Source: Marvania coccoides
Lineage: Eukaryota > Chlorophyta > Trebouxiophyceae > Chlorellales > Chlorellaceae
Direction: 5' to 3'
Assembly: GCA_963854735.1 (NCBI GenBank)
Contig: OY978100.1
Span: 1,674,001-1,738,000 of the forward strand
Length of the DNA stretch: 64,000 nt
Made by a program: the position numbers and the translations under genes. Below are positions 23,310-34,243 of this stretch, piece by piece. Every line of letters begins with the position of its first letter. The stretch's first letter is position 1. The notes under the pieces were generated by a model, which was not told where the DNA came from, made no database searches, and worked only from the letters and a program-made list of their open reading frames with translations.

Positions 23310-24619
23310 ATGGACGCCAGGCCCCTGAATTTCAACTTTGTGGCCACCCACCCTACTGACTGGGACCCTACCTCCGTCAACGTGACCATGAATCTTCGAC
23401 TAGACGGATGCATCGTTCCTTCCGCCAACTCTCCAGAAGGGGCCCGCATCTCCTACTCCCACATTGTAGCCCTCGATGGGCTGGTTGACGACGCCACGCG
23501 ACGCGAGCTCCTCGAGTTCCTCACCGCTGCTGCCCCTGGGGAAGAAAATCCAGCGGCGCAAGTAGCATCAGAAGCCGGCGAGACTTTTGCCGGGGGAAGC
23601 GACGAGGAGAAAGACGTCAATGGCGGTGGTTCTGGCGTATTCCGGCTTCCTGAGGATCGCTGGGAGCGGCGAACGGCAGACATGGCAGGCGGGCAGCCAA
23701 CGTGGGGACTGAAGCAGAGTGCGCTGGAAGAGCTGGCAGCTGGGCGGCCACCAGCGATGGTGGAGGTGCAGTCCCGCCTGCAGGCGCTCTACCCTGAATA
23801 CAGGATCGCCCACCTGCCTTCTGACGCCATTCAAAAAGGCCCAGAAATGGAGCAGCGGGGGAATGCAGGTGGGCAGCTAGAAGAGGATGAGGAGGGCGAG
23901 GATGAGGAGCGGAGTGGTATGGCCAAGCGAGCCAAAGTAGATGGGACGCTGCAGCCACCGCCGCAGAGCGCCGACTGCTCGGCGTTCCTAGCAAACGCTG
24001 CCGCAGCAGGGGTGAGTAATTTGACTTAGATCTCTTGGAAACATGGAAATACGTACTGCACATATTTCAAGGCACAGGCCCTCAAATCCCTTGAATATTC
24101 TAAATTAAAATTTGACAGCGCGTTTATTAATTTGTTTCTCCTCATCCCTGATTTCTTCTGTAGGACACTTTTAGGTTTCACGTGGACGCAGACCCCACCT
24201 CTTTCCCCCCCAGCCCTTGGACCGCCGCTTTTGGCGACTACTTCAACGGCGAGCCCGGCAAGCCCCTCCTCGTCACGCTGCTCCTATACCTCAACGACAC
24301 GTGGGAGCGCGACTGGGGCGGGGAGACGCTGTTTCTGGACGCTGCGACCGACGCTGGGGTGTTTGTGCGTCCCCGTGCTGGGCTTGCTGTGCTCATGGAC
24401 CAAGACGTGCTGCACAGAGTGAGTCCGCCAAGCGGAGCTGCCGGCGGGCGAATGCGGCTGTCGCTGGTATGGAAGCTGGCGTTCCTGGCGGGGGGCGCGG
24501 CGGAGGGTGCGGCGACGTGCTTGGCGAGACCGGAGTGGGGTCTGCCGGCTTCGTTTGGCTCGGCGGCGAGGGTGGATGCGGTGAAGCGTCGGTTGGCGCA
24601 GGAGCGGCGACAGGGATAA
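23310..24619 (+). CDS. 2-oxoglutarate/Fe(II)-dependent oxygenase (prolyl-4-hydroxylase-like fold)
   Basis: Two exons (23310-24011, 24164-24619) give about 385 aa. The double-stranded beta-helix core is in exon 2. Its iron ligands are H-x-D in RFHVDADP (about residue 240) and a distal His in DVLHRVSPP (about 318), with the 2OG-binding Arg probably in GRMRLSLVWK. LLLYLNDTWERDWGGETLFL is the typical strand pair of the P4H-like group. Exon 1 encodes ISYSHIVALDGLVDDATRRELLEFL, a usual N-terminal helix, and an acidic low-complexity linker. The substrate cannot be inferred. No signal peptide is seen, so it is probably cytosolic or nuclear. Confidence 0.8.
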
Positions 24620-24985
24620 CAGAATCGTTTTCTGCGGTGTTTCTTTCTTTTGTCAGAAAATACTATTTATTTTTCAGTAGTTAACGAGGAAATTTCTTAA
24701 TTTTTTTGAGGAGCATAGGGGAGCCGGTCATCTCAAGTGAGGATGCAGTGATGCAATGGATGAGGTTCGGTTGTGTTGAAGCCAGGATCAGCGAAAATTC
24801 ACGCTCAAGTTATGCCACTGCAGTTCGCCTGGCGTAGAAAATCTATGAGCGACCCTTGGCCGATTGGCCGGCCATCGGTCGGTAAAAAATAATTCGGCAT
24901 TCATTGACTATGGAATGCATAATTTTCCACTTGCTTTCGTCAAGACAAGAATTTGTCTTCCCCCCCTAGCAAGGCTTTTTAAATG

Positions 24986-25050
24986 CAAGACATACAAGCT
25001 TATGTTTTCTTCATATGCCCAATATACTCCGAGGATATTTAAGCTCGTCC
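24986..25050 (+). repeat. Dispersed repeat R2, copy 1
   Basis: It shares about 60 bp with copy 2 in intron 3 of the multicopper oxidase gene: AGACATAC.AG, then TTCATATGCCCA, then GAGGATATTTAAGCTCGT, with about 80% identity by eye. A shorter copy 3 is in the SFT2 intron. Confidence 0.75.
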
Positions 25051-25359
25051 TTTTCTAAACAAATATAAGATTTAAGAGTCCCCAGGGAAAGGACGCCTGT
25101 AGTAGGTGCCGGTTATATGTACGTGAGAAATTGGGACTCAAGAAAGAGAAAGAAAGAAAGTGGCGAATGTAGGACACATTTTGGGCGGAAGATTCATTTT
25201 GGGACCCCCCAAATCAAATTTTGGATGTGATTTTGAGACTGTACGGAAGTCTAATAAGTCCTTCCTGTGTTGTCATAAGCATTATGGCCAAATAAACGCG
25301 CAAATCACCCAATTTTAGTGAATTAACGTAGGATCCAGCAGTAGCTGCCTTGAAGGCAC

Positions 25360-25394
25360 CCAAAGATGGGGGTCCTTTCAAAGGACCCCTTTGG
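25360..25394. repeat. Inverted repeat (hairpin)
   Basis: Perfect 10-bp arms (GGGGTCCTTT / AAAGGACCCC) flank a single C, with an outer CCAAA/TTTGG pair. It lies about 400 bp upstream of the kinase start codon. Confidence 0.6.
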
Positions 25395-25768
25395 CAATTT
25401 TCCTCGCGCGCGTTCAGTCTGCACACGCAATCGCAAACTGGCTTAGCTGAGACAGAGCCCGAATGAGAAGAGAAGAAGTCAACGAGTAGCTGGAAAATTG
25501 TTAAAAAAAAACCAACACCAAACAAACAAACAAACAAACAAGCTAGCATTTAAATCATTTTTTATTTTTATTATTTTTATCAAACCATTTTATTAAAAAT
25601 TCTAATAGCGTCGACACAGTAGCTTGTCCATTCCGCAATTTGCTGTATTTATATTTGAAATTATACAACATTCTTAAGAAGCTTATTATTAATTTATTCA
25701 GTCGCGTTTACACAGTATTCCGGAGGCGTTAAATGCTTGGAAAACTCGTTCAAGAATTATAGGGACCA

Positions 25769-28700
25769 ATGCATCGAGCCGCGCTTTTTATCCTGCTTGT
25801 ATTTTGTGCTCCAGCCGCCGGGCAAACAAATTTTTCAGAGGTGAGAGATCCAATATTTTGGAGAGCTGTTTTGATGTCTATTCCCCGTTTATGCTGCGAA
25901 TTAGTTTATTGTTTCAACGCTGTTGCAGAACGAGCCGTTTTCCCCCGTTTTGGCCCGCGACGGGTTGATTGTTGAGGGCGGTCACATTGGAGGCAACCTC
26001 AGCGACGGCTCCAGCTACATTGCCGCGCCAAGACGCCTGCCTAAATTCGATTCCGTCGTCTTGCCAGGCGCTGCAAACACCCAGGAGTCGTTGGCCGATT
26101 GCAGTCGTTCCTGCGCTGCTTTTTCGGGCTGCAATATCTTTGTCTACTGCAGCGCCGGGGGCGGCGCCTGCCCAGATGCCGCGTCGGCAAGCACCATCCC
26201 GGAGCGGGGGTGCGAGCTCGTCGTGCAGCCGGAGACCCTGCCCAACCGGACGTTTCCCTTCATCGCGGTGCCTGGCGAAAAAATGCCCTTCGTCACAAGC
26301 GGCAAGTTTTATTATTGGGTTTCTTTGTAAATACACCGTATTGTTAATTTTTTATCCCGCCTCCATCCAGTTTTTAACTCTTTAATTTTCATCTGTGCAG
26401 GCGCTCCCATTCTGAACCCCGAGGTCCAAACTTCCCTCCCACTGCCCGGCTTCTCCCAGCTGTTCGCCGCTTCCTTCTACTCTCTGTACAACTTCAACTG
26501 CACCGGCAGCCTGCAGGATGGCGCCTGCATCAAAAAGGGGGCGCCAGCTGACCTCGCGGGCGAGTGCGCTGCTTCGCCGCAGTGCAAGATCATGGTGTGG
26601 TACCCAGAGGGGCGAAGCGATCTCGGGACTAACGTTATCATTTTTAAAGGCGGGGAAGGCGTCACGGTCGACCAATCTCTCGCCAATCTCAACCAGCGCT
26701 CGGTGACTTTCTTTGATCTCGGAGATTTTACGGGGGTGCCTGCGCCGCCTGCCAAAGATGACGGCGGGCTTGCAGCAGGAGCTGTCGCAGGTACGCAGCG
26801 CTGCTGCTTTTTTAAGGGAATCTTGGCGGTTTTTGAATGAATGCAGCTTGATTGTTTTTTCATGTTTCGGAATTCAATCTTTTCTTTTTGCAGGCATTGC
26901 GGTGGGGTGCACCGTCGCTGGAGCACTGCTCGTCCTGCTTGCGCAAGCCGTTCGTCGCCGCAGGGGTCCCAAGTCCCAAGAAAATCCAGACCTTGTTTTG
27001 GGAAAACCCGACGAAGAAAATCCCGTGCGTGCACACTCCCCGCTGCTGGTCCAAACCGCCGCCGCCGCCTCTCTCCGCCGCACCTCGACCTCCCTCAGCC
27101 GTGATAGCGACTCTGCCACAGTCTCCGTCGTTCGCACGTCAGCGCCAGCCCCCCGCACCCCGCTCTCCCCATTCCTGACATTGGCGCCCATGGTCAGCGG
27201 TGCTTCTGCCCCAACATACGGCAGGAGCAGCCTCGATTACAACTCCCCACTTGTGTTTCCCAGCAGCACGCATGGAAAAGGATCTTCCATCGAGGGTCCG
27301 CCGCAGTCAGTGAGGAGCGAGCACGGCAGGGGGGTTTCCATCGTTGAGAGCAGCGAGGACGGCGGCGGTTCGGGCGGCAGCCAGCAGAAGACTGTCAAGG
27401 TCCAGGAGCTAGGACAGGTTAGCTCATTTGATATGTTTAATTTCTAAGAACCTGTTGTTTCGCGTACAGTAAATTTGAATTATTCGAAACGCTAACATCT
27501 ACGACTCCACCCCCCTTCCCCGCCCCCTCCCTCAGCGGCTGGAGAGAGCTGCCACCGCTGCCGGCGTGATGGAGGCAGTCAAGGGCGCCAACTGGGCTCA
27601 CTACTCCATCGATTTCGACAACATCCAGTGGCTGCAGCACCCAGATGGCTCGCTGTTGGAGCTTGGCGTCGGGGCTTTCAGCAAAGTATACAAGGTAAAA
27701 TCACACTAGTTATTTTAGCTTTGAGTCTGAAAGAACAACTGAATATAACAGCCACCCAAAACAATTGCCCGTTTTTTCAGCGCTTATTTTAAGGGCCGCT
27801 AAAACGCAGCGGCCCTTATGTGGTCAATTGATTTCCGTCGCTTTTATCGATGCATAATATACAAACGATTGTTTCATCTTAAGCCGTTTGCTCATTTATG
27901 GCACGCAGGTCACCCTGGACGGCACGCAGGCCGTCGCCGCCAAGGTGCTGACGCTGGAGGACCGCAAGGCGGAGCGCGTCTTCCTGAGGGAGGTCACCAC
28001 TCTGTTCCACCTGCGCCACGCCAACTGTGTTCAATTCTTCGGGGTGTGCATCCACAACCAGAAGGGCATCCTGCTCATGGAGCTCATGGAGGGCGGCAGC
28101 CTGTACGCCAACCTCGCGCTGAGGAGCATGGACGGCAACAGGGTGGTGGGTTGGTATGCTGAGGGCAAGCGTATCGCCTCCGGCATAGCCCAGGCCCTCC
28201 ATTACTTGCACTCGCTGCGTCTAGTCCACCTGGATCTGAAGAGCGCTAACGTGATGCTGACGAGGTAGGGGGTTTGTTCTTGAAAGATCTATTGTCTTTC
28301 TTTCTTCTACATGCAGAAAAAAAGAATAACTTTTACCACTCCTCGAATGCAGCACCCGCGGAAAAAATAAATTAAATTAAATTAAATTTCATCTGTCGGT
28401 GCATTTCTTCTGATTTTCAGGGACTTTACTCCCAAGCTGGCTGACGTGGGCTTCACTCGGGTGTGGGCCTCGTTGGACATGAGCACCAACGACAGCAGGA
28501 TTGGCACATTTGCCTACGTAAGACCCACCCCCAAAATATAATTATTTGCTCCGTTGGTTCAATTTGCAAAGCAGTGATCCCCACTGAGCTGACTAATTGA
28601 CTCGCCGACCTTCTCTCTTTCAGATGGCTCCTGAGCTGCTGTTGGGTGGCAGCATGACCAGCGCAGTGGATATGTTTAGGTTAGCAATCAACTTTCCCCC

Positions 28701-28953
28701 CCTCTGGCATCGTTATCTTTATCGTGTCGCCTCCCGCTCATTGCATTTCAACGCTTACTGCAGCTTTGGCGTCCTTCTGCGCGAGCTTTGCACCGGAGAA
28801 ATAGCCTCCCGGGGGCGCACTCGCCTGCCGATCGTTCCCGATGAGTGCCCACAAGCGGTGCTGGACATCATTATCAAGTGCTTGGAGACGGAGCCCGAAG
28901 ACCGGCCGGCAGCAAAAGATGCATACGCCATGCTGATAAATTGTTCTCGCTAG
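25769..28953 (+). CDS. Receptor-like protein kinase: signal peptide, Cys-rich PAN-like ectodomain, TM segment, TKL/Tyr-kinase-like domain
   Basis: Nine exons (25769-25840, 25929-26301, 26401-26790, 26894-27417, 27536-27694, 27909-28264, 28421-28517, 28624-28679, 28764-28953) give about 738 aa. Exon 1 is a signal peptide (ALFILLVFCAPAAGQ). The ectodomain has paired cysteines in a PAN/apple-like block (DCSRSCAAFSGCNIFVYC). The membrane segment is VGCTVAGALLVLLAQAV, followed by RRRR, at about 280-300. After a Ser/Pro-rich linker comes the kinase: glycine loop ELGVGAFSKVYK, VAAKVL lysine, HRD-type HLDLKSANVML, ADVGF in place of DFG, and MAPELL. Intron 2 is GC-AG (AGCG|gcaagt) and the next exon starts GC. 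Intron 5 contains a strong hairpin. The ligand is unknown. Confidence 0.85.
27790..27818. repeat. Intronic 11-bp stem hairpin
   Basis: TAAGGGCCGCT and AGCGGCCCTTA pair perfectly across a 7-nt loop, inside intron 5 of the kinase gene between the two exons that encode the start of the kinase domain. Confidence 0.65.
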
Positions 28954-30289
28954 ATTTTTGTTTTGTTTTTAATATTTTACCTGAATTGTGGTTATTTGTA
29001 TTGTGGTTGCGTTGTGAGATGGTGGGGGTGGCGGGGAAACTATAAATAACAGGGATGGTGGGGGTAGGCCGCTGGGGACCAAATGGCCCAGCGGTGTGTG
29101 GATTGGCTTGTGGAAATGCGACTTAAAAACTCGGTGTAGCTCCTGAGAGCGTGTTTGCGCGTGCTTCATCAGCGGATTTACAAGTTACAAATTTTCAGGC
29201 GTTGGACCTTTCCAAAACATGTTCTGTTTTATACATACATTACAGGGTTAATTTCATTGATTGCCTTTTTTTTATCTTCCTTTGCATGTTTAAATAATAA
29301 TTAATATGCATGCTTATAAAACATGCTTATAAGCTTATAAGTTATAACTATTATTTATAATGATTGCATTATAAATAATAGTTTGATCCCATGCGTTTTT
29401 TTTTTTTGTGTATTGCCGGTCTTCGTTTTTGATGAAATTTTCTTGTGCTTTCATAATAATAATACGTTCTTTTAGATGTGTAAATGACTAGATGATTCGG
29501 TGATAGTTTCGAAGGAGTGGTAGTCTCGAATGAGGAACAAAGGGCCGGCGGCAGCAGTGCTGCATGGAAGATTGCAAAGCTCTGGGCGCTCCTCGAGTAA
29601 GATGCGGTGTACAAAATGATTAGCAGACAGACAATCTCTGGGGATACTTGTGGATTATTTATTGCTGCACCTGCTTGCCATGGTACACGCTCTTGACCAC
29701 GACTTTGGATGCATCACTTCCCCAACAGCCAGGGTTGAGTGACCACTGTAGAAAGGAGGGGTGCTGGGTGTGTCTCGGCATTGCCCAAGCGTGTACCTTG
29801 ACCGGACGGTTCGCGTTGTCGCCGTCCGGAGCGTCCTGCATGCCTTGCATTACTGCATGCACCCGTGTCTGTTTTTGCACATGTCTTTTGCTCTGCACCT
29901 GATTTCTGTGTCGGTCGAGCCGTCGGGGACTCGGGGACAGGGGCCAGAGCCTAGAACTGAGGTCGATCCGACTGAGGGAAGGCGGATCCCTGCGCTGATG
30001 CCTCCCCCCCTCCCGCTTCTCCTGGAGAACGGCTGCATCCTGATCAAGAATCCTGAGCAGCAGGAGGAGTATCTGCGTGCGAGCCCGCCCCCGTGGACCC
30101 TCTGTGGTTGCGACCCATTCTCAAATTTGTGAGTGCCAAAACCGTATTATTGTACAACTGGCACTCAGGCACTAGAAAAATTCGTAAAAGCAAAATGCCC
30201 CGCCTGGGCCCATAAACTACCAACGCAGCTAAGAACCAAAGACCGACAAGTGTTCATTCGGAATTCTCAACCAAAAAGTGTAATTTTTT
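28954..30289. other. Spacer between receptor-like kinase and SDR genes, with a relic segment
   Basis: A 1.3-kb stretch: A/T-rich up to about 29640, then the GC-richer relic segment (29650-30130, listed separately). No intact gene is supported. Confidence 0.45.
29650..30130. repeat. Relic segment A, related to segment B at about 40.9-41.2 kb
   Basis: Blocks shared with segment B in the same order are gacgg..ccgtccgga, gtcggtcg.gcc, gactc.gg..gacaggggccagag, and gaggt.gatcc.ac.ga.gga. One minus-strand frame (29659-29898) reads like a protein C-terminus (DAPDGDNANRPVKVHAW, then NPGCWGSDASKVVVKS). Segment B can be read as DSPDGKRPVR at the matching place. It may be a decayed gene or mobile element; the family was not recognised. 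Confidence 0.45.
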
Positions 30290-31110
30290 CTACCACGGGA
30301 TCTCCTCCGCCTTGTAGTCGTGCCACTTTCCATTTATTTCCGCTGGCTCCCGCTCCAAAATGCTGAGCATGCCAGCTACAGACGTCTGCGCGTCAATCAA
30401 CCCCTTGCCCGCCGTCATGTCCGTCATAACCCACCCCTACATAATTCGCACCAGAAGAAAACCCAAAATGTTAGAGAAATAAAGGAATAATCGAGTTTAA
30501 CTTATTTTCTTTAAATTGAATAAAAAGACGAATCCTGGCTCACCGGGTGCAGCAGCGTGGAAGTCACGTTGTTCCCCTCAAGTTCAATGCTCATACTCTT
30601 GGTAATAATGTTCAACGCAGCCTTGGAGGATCGGTACGCATACCCACCGCCACTTTTATTATCGTCGACGCTGCCCACCTTACTGGTAACGTTCGCGATC
30701 AGCGTGGCGCGGTCCCCACCCACCAAGCCCTGCTTTTGCAGCTGCTGCGCCACCAGGAGGGGCCCCACCGCGTTCACAGTGAACACTTTGAGCATATTTT
30801 CGGCAGTTTCAGTTTGAAAAGCCAATCGGTCGCCTGAAATGCCGGCGTTATTGATTAGCACGTCCACGTGGGGGTTGCTGACGCTGGTGGCCAGCGAGGC
30901 GGCCCATTCTGCGATCGAGGACGGGTCAGTGACGTCCAATTGGGTGATGATGACGTCGCCGCCGAGCTGCTGGAGGTGCTGCTTGACGTCGTCTGGGCGG
31001 CGTACAGCGGCGATCACGCGGTTGCCCTTGGCGACGAGCTGCTTGACGAATTCAAAGCCCAGGCCGCGAGAGGCGCCCGTGACGACGACTGTTTTCCCCG
31101 CGAGAGGCAT
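30290..31110 (-). CDS. Short-chain dehydrogenase/reductase (SDR)
   Basis: Two exons (30544-31110, 30290-30436) give about 237 aa, the usual classical SDR length. Seen: the cofactor motif GASRGLGFEFV, LDVTD, NNAG, a VNAVGPLL helix, catalytic Ser in NVTSKVGSV, YxxxK as YAYRSSKAAL, and a C-terminal HPGWVMTDM. Exon 2 is short and easily missed; the GT-AG join at HP|GWVMT restores the conserved PGW.T motif. It resembles the carbonyl-reductase/sniffer/C-factor group, so NADP(H)-dependent reduction of a small carbonyl is likely. The substrate is unknown. Confidence 0.9.
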
Positions 31111-31330
31111 CTGATCTGAATTTTTAATGATGCCGAGATAAATTTACCACGTGCGTAAAGATGGTGTATGCAGTTTTTTTTTATATAAATAATTGAACCA
31201 ATTCGCAAATCCAGGAAATCATACCGACCAAACTTTCATTTTCATCATAGCCGAATTCAGCTATATCCTCAATTCGGCACATTAAAATATTTAAAAAATA
31301 GCGATATAAAATCCCCTTCATCATCATTCC
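31111..31330. promoter_or_regulatory. Shared 5' region of SDR and RMT2-like genes
   Basis: 220 bp of A/T-rich sequence between divergent starts. No named promoter element was seen. Confidence 0.35.
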
Positions 31331-33006
31331 ATGGATGCTTCAGGCGAGTCTTTAATGTTACAATTTTACACACTCTTCATTTTTGAATGCATTAGTATCC
31401 ATCTGCACAGCTTTTATGAAGATCCATGACTGATTCAATGCATTTCATCACGTTTTTACGCCTTTCCTTTCGATATTTGCTGCAGGCTCTGAACTGTTGG
31501 CAGCTTGCAGGTCGGGCGATGCTTCGGCTGTCGCCAGGCTTCTTGACGAGGGCGCAGATGCTGGCTGGGCAGATGAGGAGGGGCTCACCCCCCTGATGGC
31601 TGCAGCTGAAGAGGGCCACACCGTAATCCTGCAAGCGTTGTTAGAGGCAGGAGCTCCGTGGAATGCTCTCGACAACAACGGCCACACAGCTGGAGAGCGA
31701 GTTTTTAAATTATTCAAACATTGCTATAAACTAATATTTTGCGTTTTTTATATATACGCATTGCCTCATGCTGTTCTTTGGCAACCGATAAAATCATATT
31801 GCCGTGACCAGTAGCACGCATTGTTTTTGCTGCTTCGTAGGTATGCCATGGGCAAGCGGGATGCTATGCAGCTTTTGCTGGACTGGGGAGTTAGGGCTGA
31901 GCTAATTTTGGGGGCCGTTGGCCAAGTCGGCAAGTCTACGAGTGCTGCCGACAGCGGGGCTGCTGTTGCCGTTAATGCTGAGTACCTGGGGCAAAAACTG
32001 CGGTATCAAGATGGCAAGCTGATGGACGAAAACGACGAGGCGGTGATGATGGGGTGGGAGGCGCCGCTGATGCAGCGCCACAGCGACATTATTTGTGCCA
32101 GCGTGAGTAATTTTATTTTGAGTAAGCCGGCTTGAATGCGTATAAAAAAAATTCCTGTTTAGAAAAGCTATAAATTAGCTCAGAGCAGCATCATTTAGCT
32201 AAATACCCCCTTCTATTTTTCAGAATGGCGATGTTTTGAACGTTGGTTTTGGACTGGGAATTATCGACGAGTTCATTCAAGAGCGGCAGCCACGGTCGCA
32301 TACCATCATCGAGGCGCATCCAGACGTGTACGCGCGAATGTTAGAACTGGGGTGGGACAAAAAGCCTGGAGTTCAAATTCTGTTTGGGCGGTGGCAAGAC
32401 GTGATGGACCAGGTGAGAGCTTTCTCAATCTCATAAAAATGCTCAGTACTCAGTCCAATGACTCCGACTTGTCCTTTTGGGGGGCCTGTTATTAATTGCT
32501 GAATCCTACACCGAGTGCCCTGATGATGGGTTCCCTTCCTTCTTCTTCAAATCCTTTCTTTTGCCTTGCAGCTGCCGCCCAATTCCCTGGACGGAATTTT
32601 TTGGGACACCTACGGCGAGCACTACGAAGACCAGAGGGTGTTCCAGCAGGCCTTGCCCCAGCTGCTGCGCCCCGGCGGCGTTTATTCTTTCTTTAACGGC
32701 CTCTGTCCAGACAACATTTTTTTCCACCTCGTGTACGGCGAAATTGTGAGGCGAGAGTTGAATGCGCTGGGGCTGTCTGTCAAATACGACGCTGTGCCCA
32801 TCGATGCTTCTTCTGATGAGACGTGGGAGGGGGTTGCCAATCGGTACTGGCACTTGCCGTTGTATTTTGTTCCCACATGCGTCAAAGAAGAAAGCGAGGG
32901 GGCACCAAGAGAAGGAGAAGAGGGCGGAGAGGGGGCTGCTGCGGCTGAATATGACGGAGGGGACGTTCCAGCAGCTGGCGAAGAGGGCGGCATGAGAAGC
33001 GTGTAA
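31331..33006 (+). CDS. Ankyrin-repeat / SAM-dependent methyltransferase, RMT2 (protein arginine N5-methyltransferase) type
   Basis: Five exons (31331-31343, 31486-31696, 31841-32102, 32224-32412, 32572-33006) give about 369 aa. In yeast Rmt2 methylates the delta-N of Arg in ribosomal protein L12; plants carry similar ankyrin-methyltransferase proteins. Seen: two to three ankyrin repeats (LLDEGADAGWADEEGLTPLM, then ALDNNGHTAGEYAMGKRDAM), then the methyltransferase fold: LNVGFGLGIIDEFIQ (SAM loop), HTIIEAHPDVYARM, VQILFGRWQDVM, DGIFWDTYGEHYEDQ and a C-terminal YFVPTC. The 13-nt first exon is inferred from the only in-frame ATG that fits (TTCAG|gcgagt); exon 2 also ends at a GC donor (GGAGA|gcgagt). 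Confidence 0.85.
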
Positions 33007-33176
33007 ATCATGGCGCAAACGAGTAAGGACGGAGTAACGACTGATTCATCCATATATTTGATTTTACAAGTAAATATGAAGAATGGGTAGGCAATTCAGC
33101 TGAGTACATGTTCCAGGAAAATGAAGGCGTTCATATCTCTCAGAGGCTCTCTCTCTCTGATGAAAATTGAGTTTAT

Positions 33177-33767
33177 TTACTCACGTGGTGGCAGCGGCGG
33201 AAAGGCTTCTAGCGTGAGGGACGCCAACCGCACGAGGTCGCAAAAAGTCCCCACCGCTGCCCTCATCGTGCGCAGGTCCACCGCCTCAAAATATCTGCAA
33301 AAGGGAAACAAGAGATACAAAGGAAGATTTTTAGAAACGTAATCACTATTACTTGTACTATTATTTAGAATACTACTCACAGCACTATTGTATTTCCCTC
33401 CACAGATATCTCCTTGGCCACAAATTCAGGTCGGAGCTGCAACAACAACAAAGGGCAGTAGTATTTCATGAGGGGATTGTTAATATGAATTGGAGGGCGC
33501 CAAAGCATGAAATAATTGCAACATACTTCTGCGTCTACTGCAACGGCGTTCATCACGATTGTGGCCTCCTCTTCAGTTTGGTAAGGAATTCGAGCGGAGC
33601 TGCACAGCAAGGCGGGGGAAATAATTAGGAGCGAACACGTGAGAACCTTTTTCAAAACATATTCGAATATATCTACAACTATTTATCCTAGAACACAATT
33701 CTCACAATTTCAAGGGCTTGTCAGATTGAGCGGGAACGCCGTCGGTCTGCGGAGCTGTGCTCTCCAT
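33177..33767 (-). CDS. PCC1: KEOPS complex subunit Pcc1 (LAGE3-like)
   Basis: Four small exons (33706-33767, 33527-33599, 33381-33436, 33177-33294) give about 102 aa, the usual Pcc1 size. KEOPS/EKC makes the t6A modification at position 37 of ANN-decoding tRNAs; Pcc1 is its dimerisation subunit. Seen in order: FSARIPYQTEEEATIVMNAV, then VDAE|LRPEFVAKEISVEGNTIVLYF, then EAVDLRTMRAAVGTFCDLV and RLASLTLEAF. This matches the Pfam Pcc1 pattern of paired beta strands and a final RxLR..VN.FLD-like helix. All three introns are GT-AG with compatible phases. The gene is easy to miss because no exon exceeds 118 nt. Confidence 0.88.
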
Positions 33768-34243
33768 TTCGGTGGATTTTCAACGCAGCTTCCTGGCAAT
33801 TGGAGTAAGACTAAATATCGCAATGATGAAAAGGCCCCCAAACGTGTTGCCTAAGGGAGGGGTGAAGGCTAGTAAATATTTAAAAGATTATTAGATTATA
33901 TATTTGGGAAGTCTCGAACGGCGGCAGGACGTTTGCTAGATGATTAACAAGCTGCAATTAATTTAATTTAATTTAATTAAGCTGTAATAGATGTCGCCGT
34001 CCCGGAAAATGGGCGCTCTTCAAAATTTTAATAATAATTTTGTGTTTCCTCTCGTCAAGCAGCTTCCGAAATGCGCGTATTATTTTAATAATTATACCAA
34101 ACCCGAAACTGCAACGCGGCGCACTCGCGCCAGCCTTGCTCCAATTTTGCAGAAGCATATTTTTAATTAGCAATTATCCTGTTTAAGAGCATCCGCATTT
34201 CGAATTATCTCTTGCGGAACACAAAATTGAACACCCTGAAATC
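33768..34243. promoter_or_regulatory. Shared 5' region of Pcc1 and TPR-protein genes
   Basis: 476 bp of A/T-rich sequence between divergent starts, including taattt runs near 33957-33980. No named element was seen. Confidence 0.35.

Larger units (their letters stand above)
24620..25768. other. 1.1-kb spacer upstream of the receptor-like kinase
   Basis: A/T-rich sequence with no supported ORF. It contains one copy of dispersed repeat R2 (about 24986-25050), a hairpin at 25360-25394 and a (CAAA)n run at about 25523-25541. The R2 copy is in the sense orientation of the kinase gene, so part of this stretch could be a 5' UTR intron. Confidence 0.5.
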
